Below, piece after piece: positions 27,083 to 36,783 of a stretch of DNA of 64,000 nucleotides. The notes beneath the pieces were generated by a model that saw nothing but the letters and a program-made list of their open reading frames with translations, was not told the origin of the DNA and did not search any database. A program made the translations under genes and the position numbers. Origin of the DNA: Luteibacter rhizovicinus (GTDB taxonomy: Bacteria > Pseudomonadota > Gammaproteobacteria > Xanthomonadales > Rhodanobacteraceae); NCBI RefSeq assembly GCF_004342265.1, contig NZ_SMCS01000001.1, positions 62,001 to 126,000 of the forward strand. The letters are read 5' to 3'. Each line of letters begins with the position of its first letter. Within the stretch, counting starts at the first letter, position 1.

Positions 27083-28186
27083 TTACTGACCGCGCATGCG
27101 GCCCTGGAAGCGCGGCGCACCGTTGCCCATGTGCGGCAGACGGATCTTGCCGATGGCGGAGATACGTTCTTCGGCCATGCGGTCCGCGGCCTTGTAGGTC
27201 GGGATGTTGTCGCGGGCCGAGATTTCGAAGATGCGACCGACGTTGTAGTAGATCGTGCGCATCATGCGCATCGCGCGCTCGCGGTTGTAGCCGTCGATTT
27301 CCAGCGAGACGTTCATCACGCCGCCGGCGTTGACGGCGTAGTCCGGAGCGTAAATCACGCCACGGCGGGCCAGTTCGTCGCCGATGGCGTCCGTGGCCAG
27401 CTGGTTGTTCGCCGCGCCGCAGACGATCTTCGCCTTGATGCGGTCGATGGTCTGCTCGTTGAGCGTGCCGCCCAGTGCACACGGGCTGTAGACGTCGGCG
27501 TCGACGTCGTAGATTTCGTCCAGGCCCACGGCTTCGCAGCCCAGTTCGTCGACGCAACGCTGCACGGCATCCTTGTTGATGTCCGTGACGAATACCTTCG
27601 CGCCCTGTTCGCGCAGCAGCTTGATGAACTCGCTGCCGACGTGGCCGCAACCCTGCACGGCGTAGCTGTACTTGCCGACGTCTTCGTTGCCGTGCTTGAA
27701 CTGCAGCGCGGCCATCAGGCCCTGCAGCGTGCCGAACGCGGTGAACGGCGACGGATCGCCCGAGCCGCCGTGGACCTGGTGCACGCCAGTGACGTACTCG
27801 GTTTCACGGAACACGTATTCCATGTCGTTGACGTCGATGCCGACGTCTTCGGCCGTGATGTAGCGACCGTTGAGCGAGTTGACGAAGCGGCCGAACGCGC
27901 GGAACAGCGCTTCGGACTTGTCCTTCGAGGGATCGCCGATGATGACGGCCTTGCCACCGCCGAGATTCAGGCCGGCCACGGCGTTCTTGTAGGTCATGCC
28001 GCGGGACAGACGCAGCACGTCGTTGACCGCGTCCTGCTCGGTCTTGTACGGCCACATGCGCAGACCGCCCAGCGAGGGGCCGAGCACCGTATTGTGGATC
28101 GCGATGATGGCCTTCAGGCCCGCGTCTTTGTTATGGCAAAAGACGACTTCTTCGTGACCCGTATTGGCGATGGTTTCGAAAATCAT
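27083..28186 (-). CDS. ldh: Leucine dehydrogenase (Glu/Leu/Phe/Val dehydrogenase family)
   Basis: NAD-dependent oxidative deaminase of branched-chain amino acids to their 2-oxo acids, 367 aa. Signature parts are AIHNTVLGPSLGGLRMWPY, the substrate Lys in LSRGMTYKNAVAGL, the catalytic Lys in LNLGGGKAVIIGD, ITAEDVGIDVNDMEYV, a Rossmann segment YAVQGCGHVGSEFIK, and IVCGAANNQLATD. It is the first enzyme of the leucine route whose later steps (ivd, mccB) lie within 12 kb, and the 2-oxo acids it makes also feed iso-fatty acid primers. It has its own terminator. The symbol ldh/bcd is from Bacillus usage. Confidence 0.92.
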   Translation of the reverse strand: MIFETIANTGHEEVVFCHNKDAGLKAIIAIHNTVLGPSLGGLRMWPYKTEQDAVNDVLRLSRGMTYKNAVAGLNLGGGKAVIIGDPSKDKSEALFRAFGRFVNSLNGRYITAEDVGIDVNDMEYVFRETEYVTGVHQVHGGSGDPSPFTAFGTLQGLMAALQFKHGNEDVGKYSYAVQGCGHVGSEFIKLLREQGAKVFVTDINKDAVQRCVDELGCEAVGLDEIYDVDADVYSPCALGGTLNEQTIDRIKAKIVCGAANNQLATDAIGDELARRGVIYAPDYAVNAGGVMNVSLEIDGYNRERAMRMMRTIYYNVGRIFEISARDNIPTYKAADRMAEERISAIGKIRLPHMGNGAPRFQGRMRGQ

Positions 28187-28280
28187 CGAACGCAGACTCC
28201 AGTAAACATTCGGCGGCGTTGCATAAGGCCGCTGGCAGGTGAAAACCGGTGGTGGGGACCGCCGGCAAAGATGGACCGCT

Positions 28281-28314
28281 CAAAAAAACTCGCCCCAGCA
28301 AGGGCCGGGGCGAG
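28281..28314 (-). terminator. Rho-independent terminator of the WXXGXW gene
   Basis: On the minus strand, a stem CTCGCCCC / GGGGCGAG is followed by seven T residues, about 65 bases after the stop codon of the WXXGXW-repeat gene. Confidence 0.88.
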
Positions 28315-28378
28315 GTGTTCAGCTGCGTAGTTTAGTACCTGAAGGCGCGTCGTGTAGGTGCGCCGCAACAACCCGGGG

Positions 28379-28726
28379 TTAGCGGCGCCCGCGCCACTGC
28401 GGATCGCGGTCCCAGCGCTCGCGCTCGTAACGCCATGCGTGGCCGTACGGACGATACACGGGCGGGCGATAGATATAGCCCGGACGCGAGCCGTACCACC
28501 GTCCGCCGATCCAGATATAGCGCCCGCCCGCCCAGTTCCAGTATCCGGGTGCCCAGACATAACCCGAACGCGGGGGCGGCCTGCGTTCATAACGCGGCGG
28601 CGGTGGACGGGTGCCGACAGTCACCGACACATAACCTTGCGCCGCGGCGGGCGGCACATAGGCGGTCGCGCCGACCGCGAGGCCAAGGCCCGCCAGAAGG
28701 GCCAGTTTCCGGGTCAACGTGGTCAT
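28379..28726 (-). CDS. Secreted WXXGXW-repeat protein
   Basis: A 115-aa exported protein. The signal peptide is LALLAGLGLAVGATAYVPPA, with probable cleavage after AAA near AQG. The mature part is rich in Pro, Arg, Tyr, Trp and Gly and carries two WXXGXW units, WAPGYW and WIGGRW. This is the YXWGXW/BcpO-related repeat found in small periplasmic or surface proteins of beta- and gammaproteobacteria. The C terminus is Arg-rich. Its function is unknown. It is expressed alone, with a strong terminator downstream, and lies divergent from the alpha/beta-hydrolase gene. Confidence 0.82.
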   Translation of the reverse strand: MTTLTRKLALLAGLGLAVGATAYVPPAAAQGYVSVTVGTRPPPPRYERRPPPRSGYVWAPGYWNWAGGRYIWIGGRWYGSRPGYIYRPPVYRPYGHAWRYERERWDRDPQWRGRR

Positions 28727-28885
28727 TGCGAATCGCTCCTCGTTACGTCCGCGAATGCGGAGTCAGGATCGAAAACGGCGGCGGCCGCTACCCGTTGACG
28801 ATACGCCCGGCGCTTCGTTCATGTTTGTGACGGTCGTGCGGCACCGCTGTATCGCACCACGTCCTGCCCCCACAATGCTTGGCAT

Positions 28886-29782
28886 ATGACTCCGATCCCG
28901 TCCCCGAAAACGAAACCCGCACCGCGCTTCCGGCTTCGCGACATCGCGACCCTGCTCGGGCTGCGAGCCGCCTACCGTATCGGCAGTGTTGTCGCGCCCG
29001 AACGCACGGTCGCGCATGCGGCACGGTTGTTCCAGACGCCGTTGCCCAGCAGCAGGGCCCGCGCCGCCGCCGCGCCCGACGTGCCCGATATGCGTCGCGA
29101 GACGATCGCGGTGAACGGCGAATCGATCGCGACCTACGTCTGGGGCGATCCCGCGACACAGCCCTATGCCTTGCTGGTGCACGGCTGGTCCAGTTTCGGA
29201 CTTCGCTTCGAAAAATGGGCCGCGCTGCTGTCCGCCATGGGCTGGGCCGTCGTGGCGTTCGACCAGCCCGCCCATGGACACAGCGGCGGTTCGCTGTGCA
29301 CGTTGCCGGACTTTGCCCGCACCGTGCGCGAGGTGGGACGCCACTATGGCGATGCCGCGGCCGTGATCGGCCATTCCCTGGGCGGAGCGGCCGTCACGCT
29401 GGCGCTGGACGATGGCTGGACCGCGGAAAAGGTCGTGTTGATCGCTCCCGCCGCCGATCCCCAGGCCGCGACGCGCCGGTTCTCGCGTTTCGTGCGCCTT
29501 GCCGAACGGCTGCGACCCGCGCTGCACAAGGCTTTGTCGGACCGGACACAGGTTCCCATCGAAGCGCTGCATATCGAACGCCACGCGCCGCATCGCCGGC
29601 AGAAAGTGCTGATATTCCACGATGCGAAGGATCGCGACGTCCCGGTGGCCGAAGGCGAGCTGTACGCGAAGCTGTGGCCGGGCGCGCGGCTGATCCGGAC
29701 CGATGGTCTGGGGCATCGAAAAATTGTCGACGATGTCGATGTCGTCAACGTCGCGATGCCGTTCCTGTTCGGGACCGCGTAA
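28886..29782 (+). CDS. Alpha/beta-hydrolase
   Basis: A 298-aa hydrolase. The fold is shown by [18 protein letters not shown] (oxyanion region), [13 protein letters not shown], the nucleophile elbow [17 protein letters not shown] (Ser), a late Asp in [15 protein letters not shown] and His in [11 protein letters not shown], so a complete Ser-Asp-His triad is visible. The N-terminal 60 or so residues are basic and helical, and there is no clear signal peptide. The substrate is unknown, probably an ester. It lies 85 bp upstream of icmF on the same strand and might share its promoter region. Confidence 0.85.
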   Translation: MTPIPSPKTKPAPRFRLRDIATLLGLRAAYRIGSVVAPERTVAHAARLFQTPLPSSRARAAAAPDVPDMRRETIAVNGESIATYVWGDPATQPYALLVHGWSSFGLRFEKWAALLSAMGWAVVAFDQPAHGHSGGSLCTLPDFARTVREVGRHYGDAAAVIGHSLGGAAVTLALDDGWTAEKVVLIAPAADPQAATRRFSRFVRLAERLRPALHKALSDRTQVPIEALHIERHAPHRRQKVLIFHDAKDRDVPVAEGELYAKLWPGARLIRTDGLGHRKIVDDVDVVNVAMPFLFGTA

Positions 29783-29867
29783 CGATTACGCTGCACTGCG
29801 CAAAAGCGCGGGGAAACCCGCGCGGTACAATCAGCCGGTTCCCCGCATCGGTAGTCCCGGAGTCGCC

Positions 29868-32800
29868 ATGAGTTCGCAGCCCAAGCACGTCCCCGCCAGC
29901 AGCACGCAGACGGAGGCGACACCATTGCGCTTCGTAACCGCGGCGAGTCTGTTCGACGGCCACGACGCCGCCATCAACATCATGCGACGCATCATCCAGA
30001 GCCAGGGTGCCGAGGTGATCCACCTCGGGCATAACCGCTCGGTGGAAGACGTCGTGCGCGCGGCGTTGCAGGAAGACGCCGATGCGATCGCGCTGTCGTC
30101 GTATCAGGGCGGCCACGTCGAGTACTTCAAGTACATGGTCGACATGCTGAAAGAGCGCGGAGCGGGTCATGTCCGCGTGTTCGGCGGCGGTGGCGGCACG
30201 ATTACGCCGGAAGAAATCCGCGAACTGCAGGCCTATGGCGTCGAGCGCATCTATCATCCGAACGACGGCATGAAGCTCGGCCTCGTCGAAATGATCGAAG
30301 ACGTGATGTCGCGCACCCGCGCCGCCGTGGATCGCCGCGCGCAGAACGCGCCGCCCGCGCCCGTCACGGCGAACATCGACGACGAGATTTCCGTGGGCGC
30401 GATGCTTTCGGCTATCGAAGAAGACGCGTTGCCGGAAGCCGAGCTTGCGCGCTTGCGCAAGGAATGGGCGCTTGCCGGCGGCAAAACGCCGGTGCTCGGC
30501 CTGACCGGTACGGGCGGCGCGGGCAAGTCCAGCGTTGTCGACGAACTGCTGCTGCGCTTCCTGCACGCTTTCCCGAACATCCGTATCGCCGTACTCGCCG
30601 TCGATCCGACGCGCCGCCGCAGCGGCGGCGCATTGCTCGGCGACCGCATCCGCATGAACTCGCTGCGCAGCCCGCGCGTCTACATGCGTTCTATGGCGAC
30701 GCGTCGCCAGCACGCCGCGACCAGCATCGTGCTGCACGACTGCATCGATTTCCTGAAGAGCCAGGCCTATGACCTGGTTATCGTCGAGACGGCCGGCATC
30801 GGCCAGAGCGATTCCGAAATCGTCGACCTCGTCGATTTCCCGGTCTATGTCATGACCAGCGAATACGGCGCTGCGAGTCAGCTCGAGAAGATCGACATGC
30901 TCGACTTCGCCGAACTCGTGGTGCTCAACAAATTCGACAAGCGCGGCGCGGAAGATGCGCTGCGCGACGTGCGCAAGCAGTGGAAGCGCAACCGCACCGC
31001 CTTCCAGATGGCCGACGAAAACGTGCCGGTCTATCCCACGATCGCCAGTCAGTTCAACGACCCGGGCGTGACCTGGATGTTCGCCAACCTCTGCCGCCTG
31101 ATGCGCGACAAGCTGCACCTGCCGGTCGAAAACTGGTCGCCCGATGTCGACACAACGCTGCGCGAGCCCCGCGCGACCGTGCTTATTCCGGGTAACCGCG
31201 TGCGCTACCTCGCGGAAATCGCCGAGCAGGGTAGGGGCGTCAACGGCGGTATCGCGAAGCAGGCCGAAGCGGCCAGCAAGGCGCAGCATTATTACGAATC
31301 GCTGAAGGACATCGGGGACGAAGGCGTTCCGCGCGCACTGGATCTTTACGACCACGCATCGCTGAACGTCGAAGGCGACCGTTCGTTGTCGACGCTGCGC
31401 CAGCGCTACAACGAAGCGGTTCGCGAACTTACCAGCGAAGCGATTTCGCTGCTGCGCGAATGGCCGGCTCGCTTCGAGGCCGTCACCGCCGAGTTCAACG
31501 AATACCAGGTGCGCGACAAGGTCATCCGCGTCGAAAACTATCGCACGTCGCTCAGCCACCAGAAAATCGCGAAGGTCTCGCCGCCGAAGACGAAGGACTG
31601 GGGCGAACTGCTCTCGTTCCTGATGCGCGAGAACCTGCCGGGCCACTACCCATATACGGGCGGCGTATTCCCGTATCGCCGCGCCGGTGAAGATCCGACC
31701 CGCATGTTCGCGGGCGAAGGCACGCCGGAACGTACGAACCGCCGGTTCCATTACCTGTCGCTGGGCGGCGCCGCGGCGCGTCTGTCCACGGCATTCGATT
31801 CGGTCACGCTGTACGGCGAAGACCCGGCGCCGCGTCCTGACATTTACGGCAAGATCGGCAACTCCGGTGTTTCCATCGCTACGCTGGACGACATGAAGAA
31901 GCTGTACTCCGGCTTCGACCTGTCCGCGCCGTCGACCTCGGTGTCCATGACCATCAATGGTCCCGCGCCGATCATCCTCGCGATGTTCATGAACACCGCG
32001 ATCGACCAGAACGTCGAGAAATACCTCAACGAAGAGCCCGCGCGCTGGGAAGCCGCGAACGCGCACATCGCTGCACTTTATCCGGATGGCGACCGCCCGC
32101 GTTATCACGGCGGTCTGCCGGAAGGTAACAACGGTCTGGGCCTCGGCCTGCTGGGTGTTTCCGGCGAAGAAGTCGTCGACGCCGAAACCTATGCCCGCAT
32201 CAAGACCTATACACTGGCCACGGTACGCGGCACGGTGCAGGCGGACATCCTGAAAGAAGACCAGGCGCAGAACACGTGCATCTTCAGCACCGAGTTCGCG
32301 CTGCGCATGATGGGCGACATCCAGCAGTACTTCGTCGACCACAAAGTACGCAACTTCTATTCGGTATCGATCTCCGGTTACCACATCGCCGAAGCCGGTG
32401 CGAACCCGATCAGCCAGCTGGCCTTCACGCTGTCGAACGGTTTCACCATCGTCGAGTACTACCTCGCACGCGGTATGAAGATCGACGACTTCGCGCCCAA
32501 CCTGTCGTTCTTCTTCTCCAATGGCATGGACCCGGAATACACGGTCATCGGTCGCGTCGCGCGACGCATCTGGGCCCGCGCCATGCGCGAACGCTATGGT
32601 GCCAGCGCGCGCAGCCAGATGCTGAAGTACCACATCCAGACATCCGGCCGTTCGCTGCACGCGCAGGAAATCCAGTTCAACGACATTCGTACGACGTTGC
32701 AGGCGCTATATGCGTTGTTCGACAACTGCAACAGTCTGCATACGAATGCCTATGACGAAGCCATCACCACGCCGACGGAAGAGAGCGTGCGCCGCGCGGT

Positions 32801-33329
32801 CGCAATTCAGCTGATTATCAATCGTGAACTGGGCCTCAACTTCAACGAGAACCCGTGGCAGGGCAGCTACGTTGTCGACGAGCTGACCGATCTGGTCGAA
32901 GAAGCTGTCTATAAGGAATTCGAAGCCATCAGTGAGCGCGGCGGTGTGCTGGGCGCCATGGATACGATGTATCAGCGCGGAAAGATTCAGGAAGAATCGA
33001 TGTATTACGAGCATAAGAAACACGATGGCTCGTTGCCGCTTATTGGTGTGAACACCTTCCTGCCGAAGGATCATGGTGGCGAAATTTCCACGGAGATCGA
33101 GTTGATTCGTTCTACCGAGGAAGAGAAGGGACAGCAGATCGATAACGTGTTGCTTTATGGTCGTGCCCGTAACTCGCTTGCCCCGGAGAGCCTGAAGCGG
33201 TTGCAGAGTACTGCGCGCGATCGGCGGAATGTGTTCGAGCAGTTGATGGATGCCGTTAAGAACAACTCGCTTGGGCAGATTAGTCATGCTTTGTATGACG
33301 TGGGTGGGGAGTATCGGCGCAACATGTAA
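29868..33329 (+). CDS. icmF: Fused isobutyryl-CoA mutase with G-protein chaperone
   Basis: A 1153-aa adenosylcobalamin enzyme that interconverts isobutyryl-CoA and butyryl-CoA. In some bacteria it also acts on isovaleryl/pivalyl-CoA. Domain order is the IcmF order: B12-binding domain first ([20 protein letters not shown], His32 being the likely cobalt ligand, and [14 protein letters not shown]), then a MeaB-like GTPase (Walker [10 protein letters not shown] near 214-222, [23 protein letters not shown]), then the mutase barrel ([58 protein letters not shown]). The frame is open upstream to 29703, but ATG 29868 has GGAG in place. A self-contained mutase needs no separate MeaB. It links valine/leucine-derived acyl-CoAs to straight-chain metabolism. 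No B12 riboswitch was seen. Confidence 0.94.
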   Translation: MSSQPKHVPASSTQTEATPLRFVTAASLFDGHDAAINIMRRIIQSQGAEVIHLGHNRSVEDVVRAALQEDADAIALSSYQGGHVEYFKYMVDMLKERGAGHVRVFGGGGGTITPEEIRELQAYGVERIYHPNDGMKLGLVEMIEDVMSRTRAAVDRRAQNAPPAPVTANIDDEISVGAMLSAIEEDALPEAELARLRKEWALAGGKTPVLGLTGTGGAGKSSVVDELLLRFLHAFPNIRIAVLAVDPTRRRSGGALLGDRIRMNSLRSPRVYMRSMATRRQHAATSIVLHDCIDFLKSQAYDLVIVETAGIGQSDSEIVDLVDFPVYVMTSEYGAASQLEKIDMLDFAELVVLNKFDKRGAEDALRDVRKQWKRNRTAFQMADENVPVYPTIASQFNDPGVTWMFANLCRLMRDKLHLPVENWSPDVDTTLREPRATVLIPGNRVRYLAEIAEQGRGVNGGIAKQAEAASKAQHYYESLKDIGDEGVPRALDLYDHASLNVEGDRSLSTLRQRYNEAVRELTSEAISLLREWPARFEAVTAEFNEYQVRDKVIRVENYRTSLSHQKIAKVSPPKTKDWGELLSFLMRENLPGHYPYTGGVFPYRRAGEDPTRMFAGEGTPERTNRRFHYLSLGGAAARLSTAFDSVTLYGEDPAPRPDIYGKIGNSGVSIATLDDMKKLYSGFDLSAPSTSVSMTINGPAPIILAMFMNTAIDQNVEKYLNEEPARWEAANAHIAALYPDGDRPRYHGGLPEGNNGLGLGLLGVSGEEVVDAETYARIKTYTLATVRGTVQADILKEDQAQNTCIFSTEFALRMMGDIQQYFVDHKVRNFYSVSISGYHIAEAGANPISQLAFTLSNGFTIVEYYLARGMKIDDFAPNLSFFFSNGMDPEYTVIGRVARRIWARAMRERYGASARSQMLKYHIQTSGRSLHAQEIQFNDIRTTLQALYALFDNCNSLHTNAYDEAITTPTEESVRRAVAIQLIINRELGLNFNENPWQGSYVVDELTDLVEEAVYKEFEAISERGGVLGAMDTMYQRGKIQEESMYYEHKKHDGSLPLIGVNTFLPKDHGGEISTEIELIRSTEEEKGQQIDNVLLYGRARNSLAPESLKRLQSTARDRRNVFEQLMDAVKNNSLGQISHALYDVGGEYRRNM

Positions 33330-33403
33330 GCCGCGTGCGCTTTTGCGCCGTGTTTGACCAGTTATTCGCTTGAAGAGCGTCGTCATTCTGGGCGTCGTCG
33401 CAT

Positions 33404-33597
33404 GGAACCAGCCGTCCCCCTCGCCGGGCCCACGTCGGGCGGTCGCTGCGCGACGCGGGTGGACTGGCGGGGCTTCGTGAGCGGGCTTCCTGCCCGCACA
33501 CGAAGGAAGGGGCGTCCTGCCCCTTCCCCCCTTCGGGGCCTACCCGCCCGACCAGCCTCGCCCTCCTACCGGGCCCGGCGAGGGGGCGGCTGGTTCC
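33404..33597. repeat. Long palindromic element B
   Basis: Arms at 33404-33431 and 33571-33597 (28 and 27 nt) are inverted repeats identical except for one extra base. The arm begins GGAACCAGCCG and ends TCGCCGGGCCC. Between them are smaller hairpins (GCGGGCTTCCTGCCCGC-like, GGAAGGGGCGTCCTGCCCCTTCC-like, CCCCCTTCGGGG). It is similar in build to repeat A but has a different sequence. Only one copy was found in the window. Confidence 0.8.
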
Positions 33598-33674
33598 GCC
33601 GGGCGCTGAGGCGATGGGCATGCAGAGCTAACGAGCAAAGCGAACCGCTGACAATGCCTCGCGCCACCTCACCC

Positions 33675-33822
33675 CTCACCGTCATTCCGGCGCACGCCGG
33701 AATCCGCGGCGAGGTGGTCGGTGGTCGCGAGGGCGATGGCCGCTTTTAAGCGAAAACCTCAGCGTTGGATCTTGCCCCACGTGGTCGCTGCGGACCTCGG
33801 CGTACGCCGGGGTGACGGTGAG
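33675..33822. repeat. Inverted pair of GTCATTCCGGCG-type repeats
   Basis: Units at 33675-33707 and 33790-33822 are in opposite orientation. Each has the form CTCACCGTCA, a dyad around CGGCGCACGCCG, then TCCGC. The first is the clean form; the second has several changes. The same pair type occurs at 40941-41078. Confidence 0.8.
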
Positions 33823-34035
33823 GAAGACGACGTCGTGAGGTGGTCGTCGGCATCACGCGCGCAAACGGCTCATAACCCCAGGATTTTCCCACCGATCGGA
33901 AGGAAGCCGGGGCCGCGACATGGGTGGCCACGGCTTCCTTTGCCTCATCGCCGCACGTTGCGATGCTTTCCCTCACGACAGAAGCGCCGAAATCCACGCC
34001 CCGTAGAGACCGCGCCCGAGAGCGCTCCTACAAGG

Positions 34036-34083
34036 ACAGTGAGGCGCGGGACTAATCGCACAGTGAAGCGCGTGGCTAATCGC
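34036..34083. repeat. 24-bp tandem duplication spanning the exbD stop
   Basis: Two adjacent copies of 24 bp (34036-34059, 34060-34083) with 3 differences. The second copy includes the exbD stop codon (34076-34078), so the 3' end of the gene has been duplicated just beyond itself. Confidence 0.8.
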
Positions 34084-34477
34084 GGCCTATAAAGTCGATC
34101 TTCCCCATACCGTGCGCCTTCGCATCGGTAAGTACGCGGGCAACGGTCTCGTACGCGACGCTGTCGGTGGCGTCGATCTGCAATGCAGGTTGTTCCGCTT
34201 GTGCCGCGGCGATGGTGAGCTGCGTGTCCAGTTGGGCCTCGCTGATAGGCGTGTCGTTCCAGTAGAGAACGCCGTCGCCTTCGATTGCCAGATGGATGGG
34301 TTCGACGGTCGGTAGCTTCGCCTGCTGCGATGCTTGCGGCAGGTCGACCGTCGCCTTGTGGGCGATGACCGGTGCGGAAATCATGAAGATGATCAGCAGC
34401 ACGAGCAGCACGTCGACGAGCGGCGTGACGTTGATGCCTGAGATAGGAGCGTTGTCGACACGAGCAGAGAAAGCCAT
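34076..34477 (-). CDS. exbD: ExbD/TolR-family biopolymer transport protein
   Basis: A 133-aa inner-membrane protein with one N-terminal helix (VDVLLVLLIIFMISAPV) and a periplasmic domain ending in AYETVARVLTDAKAHGMGKI. The family-defining motif ISGINVTPLVDVLLVLLIIF includes the Asp that takes part in proton flow in ExbD/TolR. These proteins normally work with ExbB/TolQ and TonB/TolA, but none of those genes is in the flanking sequence, so this is an orphan copy, maybe serving a complex encoded elsewhere. It is divergent from the DUF3014 gene. Its 3' end carries a tandem duplication. Confidence 0.92.
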   Translation of the reverse strand: MAFSARVDNAPISGINVTPLVDVLLVLLIIFMISAPVIAHKATVDLPQASQQAKLPTVEPIHLAIEGDGVLYWNDTPISEAQLDTQLTIAAAQAEQPALQIDATDSVAYETVARVLTDAKAHGMGKIDFIGRD

Positions 34478-34703
34478 GGTTCTTCCTCCTGGACGAGCTT
34501 GCGATGTGGGATTGCCGGACCGGTGGGGACGGTCGGCGAGTTCAGACTAATACGATTTCAGGACGGAATGCGAGGGGGCATGAGGGTGGTGTTACATGCC
34601 CTTGGCCGCTATGGTTGGCGTTCTTGTGCGTTTGACGTTGCGGAACCATTGGCGTTACGCCCAGTCAGAGCAAGGTTGCTAGTCGCAAAGCAGGTTAAGT
34701 GGA

Positions 34704-35516
34704 ATGAATAAGCAGTCGTCAGGTGTTGCGCGTGTTCTTTGGGTTGTCGTCGTGCTGGCCGCCATCGGCGCCGGGTTCGTGGTCTGGCAGAAAGAGAAAG
34801 CGGCTAAGCCTCAGGAAGCCGCCGTTGCATTGCCTTCCGCCGCTTCGACGTCGATACCTTCTTCCGCATCCGCGGTCCAGCATCCGCTGGGCGCGGCTCC
34901 CGCAGGCGCATCGACCGCGGCGCTGCCTGCGCTCGGCGACAGCGATAGCGCCGTGATTCAGTCGCTGATGGCGCTGGGCGGCGATGGTGCGTTGAAGGCG
35001 CTGCTTGTTCCCGAGCACGTCATTCCCCGGATCGTTGCCACGATCGATGCCTTACCGAAACAGAGCGTGGGTCTGAACGTGTTGCCGTTGCGCACGCCGA
35101 CCGGCTCGTTTGTCGTAGGGCACGACGGAAACGGACAGATGGTGACATCGGGCAAGAATGCCGATCGTTACGCGACGTATATGTATGTCGCGGAGAAGAT
35201 CGATACCGGTGCGCTGGTCGGGTGGTACAAGCGGTATTACCCGCTGTTTCAGCAGTCGTATCGCGATCTCGGTTATCCGGATGGCTATTTCAACGACCGG
35301 CTCGTTGCGGTGATCGATCATCTGCTGGCGGCGCCCGAGCCGAAGGGGCCCGTCGTCCTGGTGCAGCCGAAGCTGCGCTACGAGTTCGCCGATCCGTCGT
35401 TGCAGGCGTTGTCGGCCGGGCAGAAGTTCATGCTTCGCCTGGGGCCGGATGACGAGGCACGGTTGAAGGCCAAGCTACGCGCGATCCGGGCAGGTGTGGT
35501 GGAATCCGGAAAGTAA
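34704..35516 (+). CDS. DUF3014 membrane-anchored protein
   Basis: A 270-aa protein with one N-terminal membrane helix (VLWVVVVLAAIGAGFVVWQ), a low-complexity Ala/Ser/Pro linker to about residue 80, and a periplasmic domain. The domain resembles DUF3014 (VIPRIVATIDALPKQSVGLN, YVAEKIDTGALVGWYKRYYP, YPDGYFNDRLVAVIDHLLAA, YEFADPSLQALSAGQKFMLR). The role of this family is not known. It starts about 225 bp from the divergent exbD and about 100 bp before the next gene, and may share a transcript with it. Confidence 0.82.
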   Translation: MNKQSSGVARVLWVVVVLAAIGAGFVVWQKEKAAKPQEAAVALPSAASTSIPSSASAVQHPLGAAPAGASTAALPALGDSDSAVIQSLMALGGDGALKALLVPEHVIPRIVATIDALPKQSVGLNVLPLRTPTGSFVVGHDGNGQMVTSGKNADRYATYMYVAEKIDTGALVGWYKRYYPLFQQSYRDLGYPDGYFNDRLVAVIDHLLAAPEPKGPVVLVQPKLRYEFADPSLQALSAGQKFMLRLGPDDEARLKAKLRAIRAGVVESGK

Positions 35517-35619
35517 CGGATACGACGGTTCCTGCCGCCGCCGGTTGAAGCGCGGCATGCAAAGTCGCGCCCGTACACATTCCTGAAGTAAGCTCGCCCG
35601 GAACAGGGGAGGGGCAGGG

Positions 35620-36783
35620 ATGATTGACGTCGTCGAGGCTTCGGCGCGAGACGGATGGTGGCGGTTGCCGGTCTGGATCGATAGATCCGGCCGTGTATTT
35701 CGTTGGCTGCTGGTGGTCGCGACGCTCGTCGGCGGTGGCACGCTCTGCTTCTTTGCGCTCGGCATACCGGCCCTGGGGCCATTCGGTGCCACCGTTCTGC
35801 TGGCGATCGTGTGGCAGCTGTCGCGCGTCATCTATCTTGCCGGTACTTATATGGCGGCGCGCCGCGCAGGCATGGTCGTAACGTTCGTGCGCGCGGGATC
35901 GGTCGATCTGCTGCCGCAGAAAGGTTTCTGGAAGATCCGCTGGAAGCGCTATGCAAAGCGCATACCCGCCGTCGTGAACGCGGTGTACGACCCGGCCAGG
36001 CCGGTCGCGCCGCAAATGATCCGGCAGATACTCGGTGGGCCGCTGACGCTCCTCACCGCGGCACTCGTATGCGCGGTTCTTGCATCGATATTTCTCCCAG
36101 GCCGCGCGGGCTTCCTCTTTTGCGCGATGGCGGTGGTCAATGGCGGCATCGGAGTCATCAGCCTGCTTCCTGTTGCGGGGGCCGTGGAAAGCGCCGGCAC
36201 CGCTGCGTACCGATGGCGCTGGAAAACGCCGGATATTTCGGCGCCGCGATTTGTTTATGCGCGCTTCCTGGCCCATTCCGTTTTTGGCCGGGCGACTGAC
36301 GAATGGTCCCTCGCCGATCTGGACCTATTGTCCCGGCAGCCGATGCCGATGCCGTTCATCGCCCTGTGGTGTCGACTGAAGTCTTTACAGCATGCGGGAC
36401 AGTGGGCCGATGCGGCTCATCGTGTCGATGAACTGAGTGCGCTGCTGGACACGGAAGATGCGAAGAACGCGTGGTGGAGCGATCTCGTAGCACAGCTTGT
36501 GGCGGAAATTGCCTTCTCGACTGCGATGGCGACCGGAGATGCATCGGGCCTGACAGATGATTTGCTTACACGCGGTGCGGGATGGTCTTTCCCGGCGTTG
36601 TGGCCGCGTTGCCTGGCGTTGCGGGCGGCGCTGATCGGCGATGTCGAGCAGTGTCGCCATTGGCTGGATGTTGCACGACGACGCGCTGAGGTTTCCGTGA
36701 GCAGGTCGATGCCGGAAAGCGAAGCTATCCTTGCCCGTAGTGTGCTGAGTGTTCTGAAACTGAAGTCGACAGAGGAAAGTTGA
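35620..36783 (+). CDS. Multi-pass membrane protein, possibly a degenerate M50-type protein
   Basis: A 387-aa protein with about four membrane helices in the first 190 residues and a soluble, helical, TPR-like C-terminal half (LKSLQHAGQWADAAHRVDEL). I do not recognise a named family. The stretch IYLAGTYMAARRAGMVVTFV (about 71-90) lines up with the HExGH-x-LAARRAGM pattern of M50 intramembrane proteases, and the later VVNGGIGVISLLPVAGAVES with their N-x-LLP-x-DG segment. The zinc-binding His and Glu residues are missing, so any protease activity is doubtful. AGGGGAGGGG precedes the ATG. The stop overlaps the start of the GYF/RDD gene by one base (TGATG), so the two products are translationally coupled. 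Confidence 0.75.
   Translation: MIDVVEASARDGWWRLPVWIDRSGRVFRWLLVVATLVGGGTLCFFALGIPALGPFGATVLLAIVWQLSRVIYLAGTYMAARRAGMVVTFVRAGSVDLLPQKGFWKIRWKRYAKRIPAVVNAVYDPARPVAPQMIRQILGGPLTLLTAALVCAVLASIFLPGRAGFLFCAMAVVNGGIGVISLLPVAGAVESAGTAAYRWRWKTPDISAPRFVYARFLAHSVFGRATDEWSLADLDLLSRQPMPMPFIALWCRLKSLQHAGQWADAAHRVDELSALLDTEDAKNAWWSDLVAQLVAEIAFSTAMATGDASGLTDDLLTRGAGWSFPALWPRCLALRAALIGDVEQCRHWLDVARRRAEVSVSRSMPESEAILARSVLSVLKLKSTEES

Larger units (their letters stand above)
33330..34075. other. Repeat-filled gap of about 750 bp between icmF and exbD
   Basis: No convincing gene. It holds a long palindromic element (33404-33597), an inverted pair of GTCATTCCGGCG-type units (33675-33822), a half unit AGCGCTCCTAC of the TGTAGGAGC family near 34020, and a 24-bp tandem duplication at its right end. 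Between about 33830 and 34015 I see nothing definable. Open frames here follow the repeats and are not supported as coding. Confidence 0.7.

Noticed and set aside
29745-32660. 971-codon minus-strand frame opposite icmF
   Set aside because: It mirrors the icmF codons and shows no motif; high GC makes antisense frames long.
33330-34075. Coding genes in the repeat-filled gap
   Set aside because: Frames there follow palindromes and have no supported start or motif.
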